From contig NZ_WWCN01000006.1 of the NCBI RefSeq assembly GCF_009857445.1, positions 248,001 through 312,000 of the forward strand: a stretch of 64,000 nt of DNA, in the 5' to 3' direction. Origin of the DNA: Duganella flavida. GTDB taxonomy: Bacteria; Pseudomonadota; Gammaproteobacteria; Burkholderiales; Burkholderiaceae_D. The stretch's first letter is position 1; each line of letters opens with the position of its first letter. The notes under the pieces were generated by a model. It saw only the letters and a program-made list of their open reading frames with translations. It was not told the DNA's origin and made no database searches. Of the stretch, positions 55,139 to 63,651 are shown one piece after another. Made by a program: the position numbers and the translations under genes.

Positions 55139-55953
55139 AGCTTGGCGCGCAGGCTAGTCAACACATCGGCTGTAGCCGGCTGCACGCCGCGCCACAGGCT
55201 GAAGGCTTCGGCAGCCTGCTCGACCAGCATGCCCAAACCGTCACGCAACTGTGCGCCATGCTCGGCGGCGAACTGCAAAAATACGGTGGGGATGGCGCCA
55301 TACATCATGTCCAAAGCCAAAGCGCCCGGTGCAAATACCGACGGCGAGATCGGCGGCAGCTCCGCGTTCAGGCTGGCCGCCGTGCCGTTGATGATGATGT
55401 CGTACTCGCCCTCGATATCGGCAAAGCCGCAAGCCGAGACCACGCCCTCACCGCCCAGCGCGGCAAACTGCTCGACCAGCTCCTCGGCCTTGGCCACGGT
55501 GCGGTTGGCAATCACCAGCTTCGCCGGGCGATGTTCCAGGATCGGCAGCACCGCGCCGCGCACCGCGCCGCCTGCGCCCAGCAGCAGCACGCGCTTGCTG
55601 GTAATCGCCACGCCAGCGTTATTGACGATGTCCGCCACCAAGCCCGCGCCGTCAGTGTTGTCGCCGATGATGCCGTCTTCGCTGAACACCAGCGTGTTGA
55701 CCGCGCCGGCTGCGCGCGCGCGGATGGTCAGCGCTTGCGCCAGCTTCACTGCTTCCAGCTTGAACGGCACCGTCACGTTGGCGCCCTTGCCGCCCTCGGC
55801 CATGAAGGCGCGCACGGCGTCGGCAAAGCCGTCCAGCGGCGCCAGGCGGCGTTCGTATTGCAGGTCTTGCCCGGTGTGCGCCGCAAAGGCAGCATGAATC
55901 TCGGGCGATTTGCTATGGGCAATCGGGTTGCCGAACACGCAGTAGCGGTCCAT
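55135..55953 (-). CDS. aroE: Shikimate dehydrogenase
   Basis: 272 residues. [17 protein letters not shown] binds shikimate; [16 protein letters not shown] carries the catalytic Lys; [18 protein letters not shown] and [13 protein letters not shown] bind NADP. Fourth step of the aromatic pathway: 3-dehydroshikimate to shikimate. It begins four bases after the TonB-like gene and overlaps mtgA. aroQ, two steps earlier in use, is at the window's right edge. Confidence 0.96.
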   Translation of the reverse strand: MDRYCVFGNPIAHSKSPEIHAAFAAHTGQDLQYERRLAPLDGFADAVRAFMAEGGKGANVTVPFKLEAVKLAQALTIRARAAGAVNTLVFSEDGIIGDNTDGAGLVADIVNNAGVAITSKRVLLLGAGGAVRGAVLPILEHRPAKLVIANRTVAKAEELVEQFAALGGEGVVSACGFADIEGEYDIIINGTAASLNAELPPISPSVFAPGALALDMMYGAIPTVFLQFAAEHGAQLRDGLGMLVEQAAEAFSLWRGVQPATADVLTSLRAKL

Positions 55954-55957
55954 ATGA

Positions 55958-56845
55958 TTAACGTCCTCCGCCGCTCAGGTCGGCTTGTAATTTGTCGTCG
56001 CGGGTGAATTTGAAGGTGGTGATGATGACCCACAAATCATCCTTGTCGCTCGACAGCATATTCGGCGGGAACCGGCCGAACGGCGCCGAGCGGCGCACGA
56101 TGCGCATCGCCGCCTCGTCTAGCGCCGGGTTGCCGGAGCTGCGCTCGACTTTGATGCCACCTTCTTTTTCGTAGATGGTGCCGTCCTGGAATACCGGAAT
56201 CGACAGCATCAGCTGACCATACAGCTTGCGCCCGTTCACATTCGGGAAGTTCAGCGTACCAATGTCCTCGATGCGCTTTTGCATGGTTTTGTAATAGGTC
56301 GCGTAGCCGACGCCGCGCGTGCTTGGCGTGATCTGCGTGCGGTTGGGACGCTTGTTCTGCTCTTCGATGGTCTCGCTGATTTCCGCAACACGGCGCGCGA
56401 TGGCCTTGCTCGATTCGACCAGGTCGGTGCCGGTTGGCGTTGGATCAGGCTTGGCCTTTTCCGTGATCGGCGGCGCGGTCACTTGCGAGGACGAGTTCAC
56501 TTGCGTCAGGAGATTCTTCTGGCGCTCTTCCAGTTCGCGAATGCGGCGCTTGCTGGCTTTGACGCTGTCGCCCATTTCGGTCTTGTGCATGTCCGGCATG
56601 GGCGACTTGGAGCGGCCCTGGTCGGCATTGCCGCCGCCGTCGAGATTGGCTTGCGCCACCGCGTCGGCCTTGAGCGGCGCCTTGTTGTGCTTGGCGTTGA
56701 CGAGGATGACTTCCAGCCCTGGATCGGTGGCCTGCACCGGTGCCGGCGTCGGCGCAATGAAGCGCATCGCCAGCAAAGCGCCATGCGCCATCAGCGAGAT
56801 GGCGAGGGCGATGTATAACAGGCGATTTTCCTTAAAAGACTTCAC
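55958..56845 (-). CDS. TonB-like C-terminal domain protein
   Basis: 295 residues. An N-terminal membrane helix ([20 protein letters not shown]), a Pro/Ala and charged linker with a short coiled segment ([15 protein letters not shown]), and a C-terminal TonB_C-like fold ([40 protein letters not shown]). It may energise an outer-membrane receptor, but no ExbB/ExbD or receptor genes are near, and the neighbours are cell-wall and aromatic genes. Role open. Confidence 0.8.
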   Translation of the reverse strand: MKSFKENRLLYIALAISLMAHGALLAMRFIAPTPAPVQATDPGLEVILVNAKHNKAPLKADAVAQANLDGGGNADQGRSKSPMPDMHKTEMGDSVKASKRRIRELEERQKNLLTQVNSSSQVTAPPITEKAKPDPTPTGTDLVESSKAIARRVAEISETIEEQNKRPNRTQITPSTRGVGYATYYKTMQKRIEDIGTLNFPNVNGRKLYGQLMLSIPVFQDGTIYEKEGGIKVERSSGNPALDEAAMRIVRRSAPFGRFPPNMLSSDKDDLWVIITTFKFTRDDKLQADLSGGGR

Positions 56846-56935
56846 GCTGGCAGGTTTCTGGTTACGTCGGAACAGGTCGGTGCGCTGATTTTACTCGATT
56901 TGCTACGGTAGTCCGAACGGCTGCGGCTTCCATCG

Positions 56936-57643
56936 TCAGGCGGCGTTGCGGCGCAGGTTGAAGAAAGCATTGACCGTCAGCCGGCCCGTGTCCACGTCGT
57001 CGCGCAGCAGTGCCGGGCTGTGGATATCGGCGCTGTGCAGTACCGTGCCATGGTAGAAGATAGCCCGGTTCCACGCCGGCTCGGCCGTGTAGATCTTCTC
57101 GAAATAATGGTCCGATGCCACTGCGTAGCCATCGCCGGCGCCGGTCAGCGCCGAAAATCCGGTGCGATCCAGCGTGCCCGAGCGTACTACCATGTCGTGG
57201 AATTCGGCCTCGGAGCATTTTTGCCGGAAGAAGCCGGTACCGCCCAGGCGTGGATCGTTAAATAGATACAGCACCATGGCGCCGGTACCCGTCCGATTCG
57301 GCTGAGGCACGGTGTCGCGGTGACAGACCCGTTGCAGGTTCTGCAGTTGCGATGGCTGCAGCGTCGCCAGCGCCAGGCGCGTGGCCAGCATGTCGGTGCG
57401 CCGCGTGTCCAAAGGCTTGCGCACGTGCTCGACGATGAATTGGCCGAGCGCCCGCTCCATGTCGGGCGGCAGATTCAATTCGGGACCGGGAAAATAGTTG
57501 TGGTCCGCATCGGAAAACTCGGCGCGCGATTGCCTGGCCAGCTCGACCCACTGTTGCGGCTCGCGCAGCAAGTCGTCGACGATGACCAGATTCTCGCCGT
57601 CGTACAGGGGCACGACACGAATTTTGGGACGCGGATTGAACAT
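56936..57643 (-). CDS. Putative 2-oxoglutarate/Fe(II)-type oxygenase (DUF6445-like)
   Basis: 235 residues from ATG 57643, which forms TGATG with the ribonuclease stop. An HxD motif (CHRDTVPQPN) and a later His in FYHGTVLHSADI followed by Arg in TGRLTVNAFFNLRR fit the HxD...H iron triad plus the 2-oxoglutarate arginine of cupin dioxygenases. The N-terminus FNPRPKIRVVPLYDGENL resembles the DUF6445 family as I remember it. No substrate can be named. Coupled to the RNB ribonuclease upstream. Confidence 0.68.
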   Translation of the reverse strand: MFNPRPKIRVVPLYDGENLVIVDDLLREPQQWVELARQSRAEFSDADHNYFPGPELNLPPDMERALGQFIVEHVRKPLDTRRTDMLATRLALATLQPSQLQNLQRVCHRDTVPQPNRTGTGAMVLYLFNDPRLGGTGFFRQKCSEAEFHDMVVRSGTLDRTGFSALTGAGDGYAVASDHYFEKIYTAEPAWNRAIFYHGTVLHSADIHSPALLRDDVDTGRLTVNAFFNLRRNAA

Positions 57644-59676
57644 CACGCTGCGGGCGTATCAGCAGCCGGCACAGCGCTGCTCTCGGCCGTGTTTTCCTCG
57701 GCGGTTTCGGCATCGGCGACCGGGCCGCTTTCCTCTTCCTCGTCGTCATCCAGTTCGGCATCGGTAGGCACCGCGTCGGTCGGGATTTCGAGGATGCGGG
57801 CTTCCACCGTCAGGTCCACTTCGTCCCAGCGCAGGATGTCCAGCTTGACGGTCGCGCCGCGCGCCACCGACGGCATGCCCGGCAGGCGAATGACCAGCGG
57901 GATATCGGTCAGGCGCAGCACTTCGTCCTTGAGCACCACGGCTTCCACCTGGCGTGCATTCTCCTGGCCCAGCCAGCGCAGGCACCAGTAGCGTTCCATG
58001 TTCGACTGGTGATCGGCGTAGGCGCCATACGCCGCATCAAACTGCGACACAATCGCGAACAGGCCCGCATCCTTGTGCTTGAAGTGCGCGACCAGCGGCG
58101 CCATCACGCCCTTCTCGGCGCAGGCCAGGATCTGCCATTGGTTGACGAGGTCGGTGTAGCGGCGCAGCGGCGAGGTGCTCCATGCGTACTGGTCCACGCC
58201 CAGGCCTTCGTGCGGCGCGGCGTGGGTCAGCATGCGCACTTGCATCTTGGCGTTCCAGCCGCCGACGCCACGGCCCTGGCTGCGGTAGATGCCCGGCACA
58301 CCGTTATCGTGCATCATCTTGCCCCAGGTGCTGTTGGCGAAGATCATCAGTTCGGCGACGATCTTGTCCAGCGGCGCGCCGCGCTTGCGGCGGGTGACGC
58401 TGACCACGTCGTCTTCGACGTAGAAGTTGTAGTCCACGCGGTTATTTTGTTCCGGCTTGAGGCCGAACGCTTCGCGCTTGACCATGCGCGCCGCTTCCAG
58501 CACTTGTGCCCATTTCCAGATCAGGCACAGGTCGTCCTTGTGCGGATAGTCGCCCTCGCCGCTGGCCAGGGTTGCTTCGTTGACCAGATCGTCCAGATCG
58601 TTGTGGCGCAGGTTGTGCGCGATCGGCACCATCTCGGCGCGGGTTTCGCTGGAGATCACCGACCAGTCGGCCGGATTCAGCGTGGCGTACAGCGACAGTG
58701 CCGGGCAAGTCTTGCCTTCGGCCAGCGTGAAGGCATTCACCACCGCGTCCGGCAGCATGGTGATTTTATCGCCCGGCATGTAGACGGTGGACATGCGCGC
58801 ACGCGCCATCTTGTCGACCGCGTCGTCCGGCTTGATGCCCAGGCCCGGCGCAGCAATGTGGATGCCGACCTTGACGTTGCCATCGGCCAGATGGGTGACC
58901 GAGAACGCGTCGTCGATCTCGGTGGTGGTCACATCATCGATAGAGAAGGCTTTGACATCAGCCAGCGGCAAGCCCGATGGCGTGGCCGGCACTGGTACGT
59001 CAGGGAAGCCTGCGCCTTTCGGGAAATTCTCAAACAGGAACTTGGCCATGTGCAGCTGCTTCGGCGACGGCACGCCGCCCACCGCCAGCATCAGGCGTTG
59101 CGGGTTGGTGTGCAGCTCGTTGCAGGCCGCTTCCAGCGCCTTGTATTCGATGCCGTTTTTGTCCGGCTTGAACAGCAGCTGCATGACGATGTTCTGCATC
59201 GCTTCCGGCAGCTTGTTGGCTTTCAGCTCTTCCACGTAACCGGCTTGAATCAGCGCCTGCTGTTTCTTTTTCTCGATGCCCGCCAGCGCCGCGCGCAGCG
59301 ACTGCTCGGGCGCAGCCTTGTAGCGGCCACGGCCCTTCTTGTAGAAGTAGACCGGCGATGAATGCAGGCTCAGGATCAGACCAGCCGCTTCGGCCGGTTG
59401 CGGCGCATGACCAAAATATTCTGCGCCCAGCTCGGCAAAGCCGAACTCTTCCTCGCCCGCGACTTCCCACAGGAATTCCAGGTCGATGTCGGCGGAGATG
59501 GCCTTGGCCTGCTCCATCAGCTCGGCTGGCGACGGCTTGTCGAACTGCAGCAGCACGTCCTTGGTCTTGACCTTGGTGCGCTTGCCGCTGGCCATCTCGA
59601 CTTGATAGGCCTCGCCGGCTTGCGTCATCACACTGCCGACCTTGAAATCGCCGGACTCTTCAAAAAATACGTTCAT
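57643..59676 (-). CDS. RNB-domain exoribonuclease (RNase II/R family)
   Basis: 677 residues. N-terminal small domains, then the RNB catalytic core: FSIDDVTTTEIDDAFSVTHL (metal-binding aspartates), GIHIAAPGLGIKPDDAVDKM, ARMSTVYMPGDKITMLPDAV, and SQGRGVGGWNAKMQ with SPLRRYTDLVNQWQILA near the end. It degrades RNA 3' to 5'. Shorter than RNase R and without an obvious long basic tail; the C-terminus is instead acidic (DDDEEEESGPVADAETAEEN). Overlaps ubiC by ATGA. Confidence 0.9.
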   Translation of the reverse strand: MNVFFEESGDFKVGSVMTQAGEAYQVEMASGKRTKVKTKDVLLQFDKPSPAELMEQAKAISADIDLEFLWEVAGEEEFGFAELGAEYFGHAPQPAEAAGLILSLHSSPVYFYKKGRGRYKAAPEQSLRAALAGIEKKKQQALIQAGYVEELKANKLPEAMQNIVMQLLFKPDKNGIEYKALEAACNELHTNPQRLMLAVGGVPSPKQLHMAKFLFENFPKGAGFPDVPVPATPSGLPLADVKAFSIDDVTTTEIDDAFSVTHLADGNVKVGIHIAAPGLGIKPDDAVDKMARARMSTVYMPGDKITMLPDAVVNAFTLAEGKTCPALSLYATLNPADWSVISSETRAEMVPIAHNLRHNDLDDLVNEATLASGEGDYPHKDDLCLIWKWAQVLEAARMVKREAFGLKPEQNNRVDYNFYVEDDVVSVTRRKRGAPLDKIVAELMIFANSTWGKMMHDNGVPGIYRSQGRGVGGWNAKMQVRMLTHAAPHEGLGVDQYAWSTSPLRRYTDLVNQWQILACAEKGVMAPLVAHFKHKDAGLFAIVSQFDAAYGAYADHQSNMERYWCLRWLGQENARQVEAVVLKDEVLRLTDIPLVIRLPGMPSVARGATVKLDILRWDEVDLTVEARILEIPTDAVPTDAELDDDEEEESGPVADAETAEENTAESSAVPAADTPAA

Positions 59677-60266
59677 CGTTTGTTTTTACTCGTTGTTATC
59701 AGTTCCAGGACAGAAGGGAGGAACACTTCCGTCACCAGCAGGGTACCTTGCCGGCGCTGATATAAACAGCGCCGTGCATATAATATGTGTGCGTCAGGAG
59801 CATTTTCGCCAAGCGCCGCGCGTGCACGCAACGCCAAAGGATGCCCTTCCCGCAATCTTGCAAATTCCAAAACACCGCGCCGCACCAGCGGATCGCCAAA
59901 CAGCGTGGTGCCCAGCGAACGCTCGCCCAGCGCGCTGAACAGCGGCCAATCGTTGGCGTTGGCCGACATCGGCACCACCGTGTGTGCAAACACCACGGGC
60001 GTATTATCACATCTCAGCAGCACTTCCCTTTCCCAGACGCGGCCGCGATGATGCATGCCGATCGCCACCGCCTCATCGCTGAGGCAGATCGCGGTGCGCT
60101 GATGCAGGCACTGCACGCGAAAGCTGTCGCTGTGCGCTTTCAGGCGCGCGGTCAGCGAACCACCTTCCACCAGCCATGGCACGTAGGCCGGCGGCGGGTT
60201 CAGCGCCAGCACATGCGGCTGCCACTGCGCCTGTCGCAGCGAGGCACTGCGCGGCGGCGCGCTCAA
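59673..60266 (-). CDS. ubiC: Chorismate lyase
   Basis: 197 residues from TTG 60266, which shares TTGA with the esterase stop. Motifs WEREVLLRCDNTPVVFAHTV, GERSLGTTLFGDPLVRRG and LFVTEVFLP-like at the end are UbiC-specific. It turns chorismate into 4-hydroxybenzoate for ubiquinone. The start codon is the only uncertain point. It lies between the YqiA-like esterase and the ribonuclease, all coupled. Confidence 0.92.
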   Translation of the reverse strand: MSAPPRSASLRQAQWQPHVLALNPPPAYVPWLVEGGSLTARLKAHSDSFRVQCLHQRTAICLSDEAVAIGMHHRGRVWEREVLLRCDNTPVVFAHTVVPMSANANDWPLFSALGERSLGTTLFGDPLVRRGVLEFARLREGHPLALRARAALGENAPDAHILYARRCLYQRRQGTLLVTEVFLPSVLELITTSKNKR

Positions 60267-60841
60267 GCCTGCGCCCCGACGCCGCAGAAGGCCAGCACCG
60301 AATCCACGTATTGCGGGAATTCGGAGATGGCGTGGTCACTGCCTTCGATCACGTGCTGCTGTGCGCCTTGATAGTGAGCCAGCATGTCGCGGTAGTCCAG
60401 CACTTCGTCGCCGGTGGCGGCGATCAGGAAGTAGCGCTCCGGCTTGCTGATCTTGGGCACTGCCAGCGCGTGCAGCTCGTCTATATATTCGCGCTTGAAT
60501 TCAAACGGCTGGTCGGAGTGGTACTGCGTGCTTACGCCGACGTGTTTGTCGAGGTTGATGCTCGGCACCACGGCTGGATTCAGCAGCACCGCCTTGCAGC
60601 CGATGCGCTCGGCCAGCCAGGTCGCGTAGTAGCCGCCCAGCGAGGAGCCGATGATGCTCAGCTCGTCCGCCGGAATGCCCTCTATTAAAGACAGCGCCAG
60701 TTCCATCGCCAGCTTGGGCGAGGCCGGCAGCTGCGGCGAGATCACTTGATCGGCCAGGCCCAGCGCCGCCATGCGCTCGCCAACCACGCGGGCTTTCATG
60801 GAGCTCGGCGAGGAGCGGAAGCCGTGCAGGTACAGGATCAT
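60263..60841 (-). CDS. YqiA/YcfP-type alpha/beta-hydrolase
   Basis: 192 residues. YLHGFRSSPSSMKA at the start, nucleophile elbow IIGSSLGGYYATWLAERIG (Ser), Asp in LIAATGDEVLDYRD and His in IEGSDHAISEF complete the triad. YqiA of E. coli is an esterase on short acyl esters; physiological substrate unknown. One-base overlap (TAATG) with mpl. Confidence 0.9.
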   Translation of the reverse strand: MILYLHGFRSSPSSMKARVVGERMAALGLADQVISPQLPASPKLAMELALSLIEGIPADELSIIGSSLGGYYATWLAERIGCKAVLLNPAVVPSINLDKHVGVSTQYHSDQPFEFKREYIDELHALAVPKISKPERYFLIAATGDEVLDYRDMLAHYQGAQQHVIEGSDHAISEFPQYVDSVLAFCGVGAQA

Positions 60842-62205
60842 TACGCCAGCGCTTTCAGGATCTTGTCGTGGATGCCGCCGAAGCCGCCGTTGCTCATCAC
60901 AATAATCTGGTCGCCCGGCTGTGCGGCCTTGGCGATGGCAGCCACCAGCGTGTCGATGTCTTCATAAGCGCTGGCGATATCGCCCAATGGCGACAGGGCG
61001 GCGCCCACGCTCCAGCCCAGCGTTTTTTCAATGCCGTAGCCGAATACGAGGTCAGCATCTTTCAGGCTGCCCGGCAGCGCATCTTTCATCGCGCCCAGCT
61101 TCATGGTGTTGGAGCGCGGCTCCAGCACGGCCAGGATGCGGGTGTCCTTGCCGATTTTCTGGCGCAGGCCGCCGACCGTGGTTTCAATCGCGGTTGGATG
61201 GTGGGCAAAATCGTCGTACACGGTGATGTTGTTGACCACGCCGCGCACTTCCATGCGGCGCTTGACGCTTTCAAAGGCCGCCAGCGACTTGGCCGCTTGC
61301 GCGACCGGCACGCCGACGTGGCGGGCGGCGGCAATCGCGGCCAGCGCGTTGGCGCGGTTATGCTTGCCGGTCAGCTGCCACTCCACGCGGCCGGCCACTT
61401 CGCCTTTGAAGATAACATCGAACGTGCCGTCATCGTGCTCGTTCATCGTCCAATCCGTGCCCTCGCTGCGGCCGAAGCTTTCCTTCTCGCTCCAGCAGCC
61501 GCGCTTGAGCACGCGTTGCAGCGAATCTTCATCGCCATTGAAAACGACGCGGCCTATGCCCGGCACCGTGCGCACCAGATGGTGGAATTGGGTTTCGATC
61601 GCGCCCAGATCGGGGAAGATGTCGGCGTGATCGTATTCCAGGTTATTCAGGATGGCGGTCTTGGCATGGTAGTGCACGAACTTGCTGCGCTTGTCGAAGA
61701 AAGCGGTGTCGTACTCGTCCGCTTCGATCACGAAGAAGATCGAATCCTTATCACCCTGCATGCGGGCCGATACGCCAAAGTTCATCGGCACGCCGCCGAT
61801 CAGGAAGCCCGGCGCGTAGCCCGCGTCTTCCAGGATCCAGGTCAACATGGCCGAGGTGGTGGTCTTGCCGTGCGTGCCGGCCACGGCCAGCACCCATTTG
61901 TCTCTTAATATATGGTCGCCGATCCACTGCGGTCCCGACACGAACGGCAGGCCGCGATTCATGATTTCCTCGATCAGCGGATTGCCACGTGTGACCACGT
62001 TACCGATGACATACAGGTCAGGATTGAGCGCGGTCTGTTCCGGGCCAAAGCCCTGGATCAATTCGATGCCCTGCGCTTCCAGCTGTGTGCTCATCGGTGG
62101 ATAGACGTTGGCGTCGCAGCCAGTGACGCGGTGACCCGCTTCTTTGGCCAGCACGGCCAGGCCGCCCATAAAGGTGCCGCAAATACCGAGGATGTGAATG
62201 TGCAT
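60841..62205 (-). CDS. mpl: UDP-MurNAc:tripeptide ligase Mpl (murein recycling)
   Basis: 454 residues, Mur ligase family. Start IHILGICGTFMGGLAVLAK, ATP site VAGTHGKTTTSAMLTWIL, then FVIEADEYDTAFFDKRSKF and YDDFAHHPTAIETTVGGLRQ. Mpl ligates the recycled tripeptide L-Ala-gamma-D-Glu-mDAP to UDP-MurNAc. The N-terminal GTFMGG distinguishes it from MurC (GIGGIGMS). It heads a tightly packed minus-strand chain ending in mtgA. Confidence 0.95.
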   Translation of the reverse strand: MHIHILGICGTFMGGLAVLAKEAGHRVTGCDANVYPPMSTQLEAQGIELIQGFGPEQTALNPDLYVIGNVVTRGNPLIEEIMNRGLPFVSGPQWIGDHILRDKWVLAVAGTHGKTTTSAMLTWILEDAGYAPGFLIGGVPMNFGVSARMQGDKDSIFFVIEADEYDTAFFDKRSKFVHYHAKTAILNNLEYDHADIFPDLGAIETQFHHLVRTVPGIGRVVFNGDEDSLQRVLKRGCWSEKESFGRSEGTDWTMNEHDDGTFDVIFKGEVAGRVEWQLTGKHNRANALAAIAAARHVGVPVAQAAKSLAAFESVKRRMEVRGVVNNITVYDDFAHHPTAIETTVGGLRQKIGKDTRILAVLEPRSNTMKLGAMKDALPGSLKDADLVFGYGIEKTLGWSVGAALSPLGDIASAYEDIDTLVAAIAKAAQPGDQIIVMSNGGFGGIHDKILKALA

Positions 62206-62236
62206 AAATAATTAGACGACATGTGAACAGCCGCGC

Positions 62237-62308
62237 CGTCATCCCCGCGCAAGCGGGGATCCATAGAACGCATGCTCAGTATGGATCCCCGCCTGCGCGG
62301 GGATGACG
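62237..62308. repeat. REP-type inverted pair in a divergent promoter region
   Basis: Arms 62237-62264 and 62281-62308 match at 27 of 28 positions around a 16-base loop. Each arm is itself a palindrome (ATCCCCGC.. / ..GCGGGGAT), the typical REP/BIME build. It lies between the mpl start (minus) and the gene at 62381 (plus), inside what should be both promoters. Same type of sequence is common in proteobacterial intergenic regions. Confidence 0.85.
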
Positions 62309-62380
62309 CGCGCGGGCTAACGAATACAGGATTTTACCCGACCCGCCGCGCTTTTCCCGGTTCAGAGTATTATCTCGTCC

Positions 62381-63016
62381 ATGACGCCGAATGTTAATGA
62401 CGAACTCCAGCTCCTGCGTGCCGAGATTGCGGCGGCCGCCGCACGCCTGATCGCCGAAGACGGGGCCGACTACAACACGGCCAAGCGCAAGGCGGCCAAG
62501 CAAATTCTCGGCGATACGCAACCGCCGCTCAACCTGCTGCCGGATAACGCGCAGATCGAAGCGGAAGTGCGCATCTACCAGTCGCTATTCCACGCCGACA
62601 CCCAGCCAGCCCGCGTCTTCCGCCTGCGCACGCTGGCGGTCGACATCATGGAAGGCCTGGAGCGCTTTCAGCCCTTCTTAACTGGCTCAGTATTAAATGG
62701 CACAGCCGGTCCGCACGACGACATCCATCTGCAGCTGTTTGCCGACAGCGCCAAAGAGGTGGAAATCTTCCTGCTGAACCGTAATTTGCAAATCGACATC
62801 TCGGAAACGCCGCACTTTAAAGGGCCGCGCTATGGCATGGTCGAAACGGTCAGCTTCATGTGGCACAAGGAAGGCGTGCACGCTGCTTTATATGAGCTGG
62901 ACGATTTGCGCGGCGCCGTCAAAACCCGCAGCGACGGCAAACTGGCCCGGGCCGATATTGCCGCCGTACGCGCCCTATTAGTTAACAGCACTCACAGTAC
63001 CCCACCCTCACCATGA
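62381..63016 (+). CDS. Nucleotidyltransferase-like conserved protein
   Basis: 211 residues. The N-terminus (ELQLLRAEIAAAAARLIAED, then TAKRKAAKQILGD) is helical. LTGSVLNGTAGPHDDIHLQL resembles the hG-S...D-h-D/E motif of the nucleotidyltransferase fold, followed by SAKEVEIFLLNRNLQ. Activity not established. It overlaps the following TlpA-like gene by four bases (ATGA). Expression may be affected by the REP pair 72 bases upstream. Confidence 0.7.
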   Translation: MTPNVNDELQLLRAEIAAAAARLIAEDGADYNTAKRKAAKQILGDTQPPLNLLPDNAQIEAEVRIYQSLFHADTQPARVFRLRTLAVDIMEGLERFQPFLTGSVLNGTAGPHDDIHLQLFADSAKEVEIFLLNRNLQIDISETPHFKGPRYGMVETVSFMWHKEGVHAALYELDDLRGAVKTRSDGKLARADIAAVRALLVNSTHSTPPSP

Positions 63017-63567
63017 ATCCAAAACACCTGAAAGCCTATATTGTTGTCGGTTTGATCTTCGCAGCATCCGGCGCCTACCTCGGCTATCAAAAACAAAATG
63101 TACCGCAAGTCGCGCCATTGACGGCTACCCAGCCGGCCGGCGTGACCGGCCCGGTGAACGAATTGTTCAAGCAAACGCTGCCGGATGCCAAGGGCGTGGC
63201 CACCACGCTGGCGCAATATAAAGGCAAGGCCATGCTGGTCAATTTCTGGGCCCCGTGGTGCGGACCATGCGTCCAGGAGATGCCGGAGCTATCGGCGCTG
63301 GCCTCAGGAGAAGAAGGCAAGAAGCTGCAAGTTATCGGCATTGGTATTGATTCGCCAACAAATATCGCGGAATTTAGCGACAAATACAAGATCACCTACC
63401 CGGTGCTGGTGGCCGGCATGAGCGGCACCGAGCTGTCGCGCCAGTTCGGCAACGCCGGCGGCGGCCTGCCCTTCACCGTCCTGATCGGCGCTGACGGCCA
63501 GGTCAAGAAGACCTACCTCGGCCGACTGAAATTCGACGAGCTGCGCAAAGATTTAGCAAGTCTGTAA
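63013..63567 (+). CDS. TlpA/ResA-type thioredoxin-like protein
   Basis: 184 residues. N-terminal helix (KAYIVVGLIFAASGAYLGYQ) anchors or exports it; the thioredoxin domain has VNFWAPWCGPCVQEMPELSA (CGPC), then ITYPVLVAG and GGLPFTVLIGADGQV (cis-Pro). It probably reduces disulfides on the periplasmic side, for example in cytochrome c or envelope proteins. Coupled to the upstream nucleotidyltransferase-like gene. Confidence 0.92.
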   Translation: MNPKHLKAYIVVGLIFAASGAYLGYQKQNVPQVAPLTATQPAGVTGPVNELFKQTLPDAKGVATTLAQYKGKAMLVNFWAPWCGPCVQEMPELSALASGEEGKKLQVIGIGIDSPTNIAEFSDKYKITYPVLVAGMSGTELSRQFGNAGGGLPFTVLIGADGQVKKTYLGRLKFDELRKDLASL

Positions 63568-63651
63568 ATAAATTCATAAGTTTTTTTCTCTTGCCAAATG
63601 TCCGCAGTTGGCGTCAAAATGCGGATCTTTCGCGGAGAAGGCTCAAGAATC

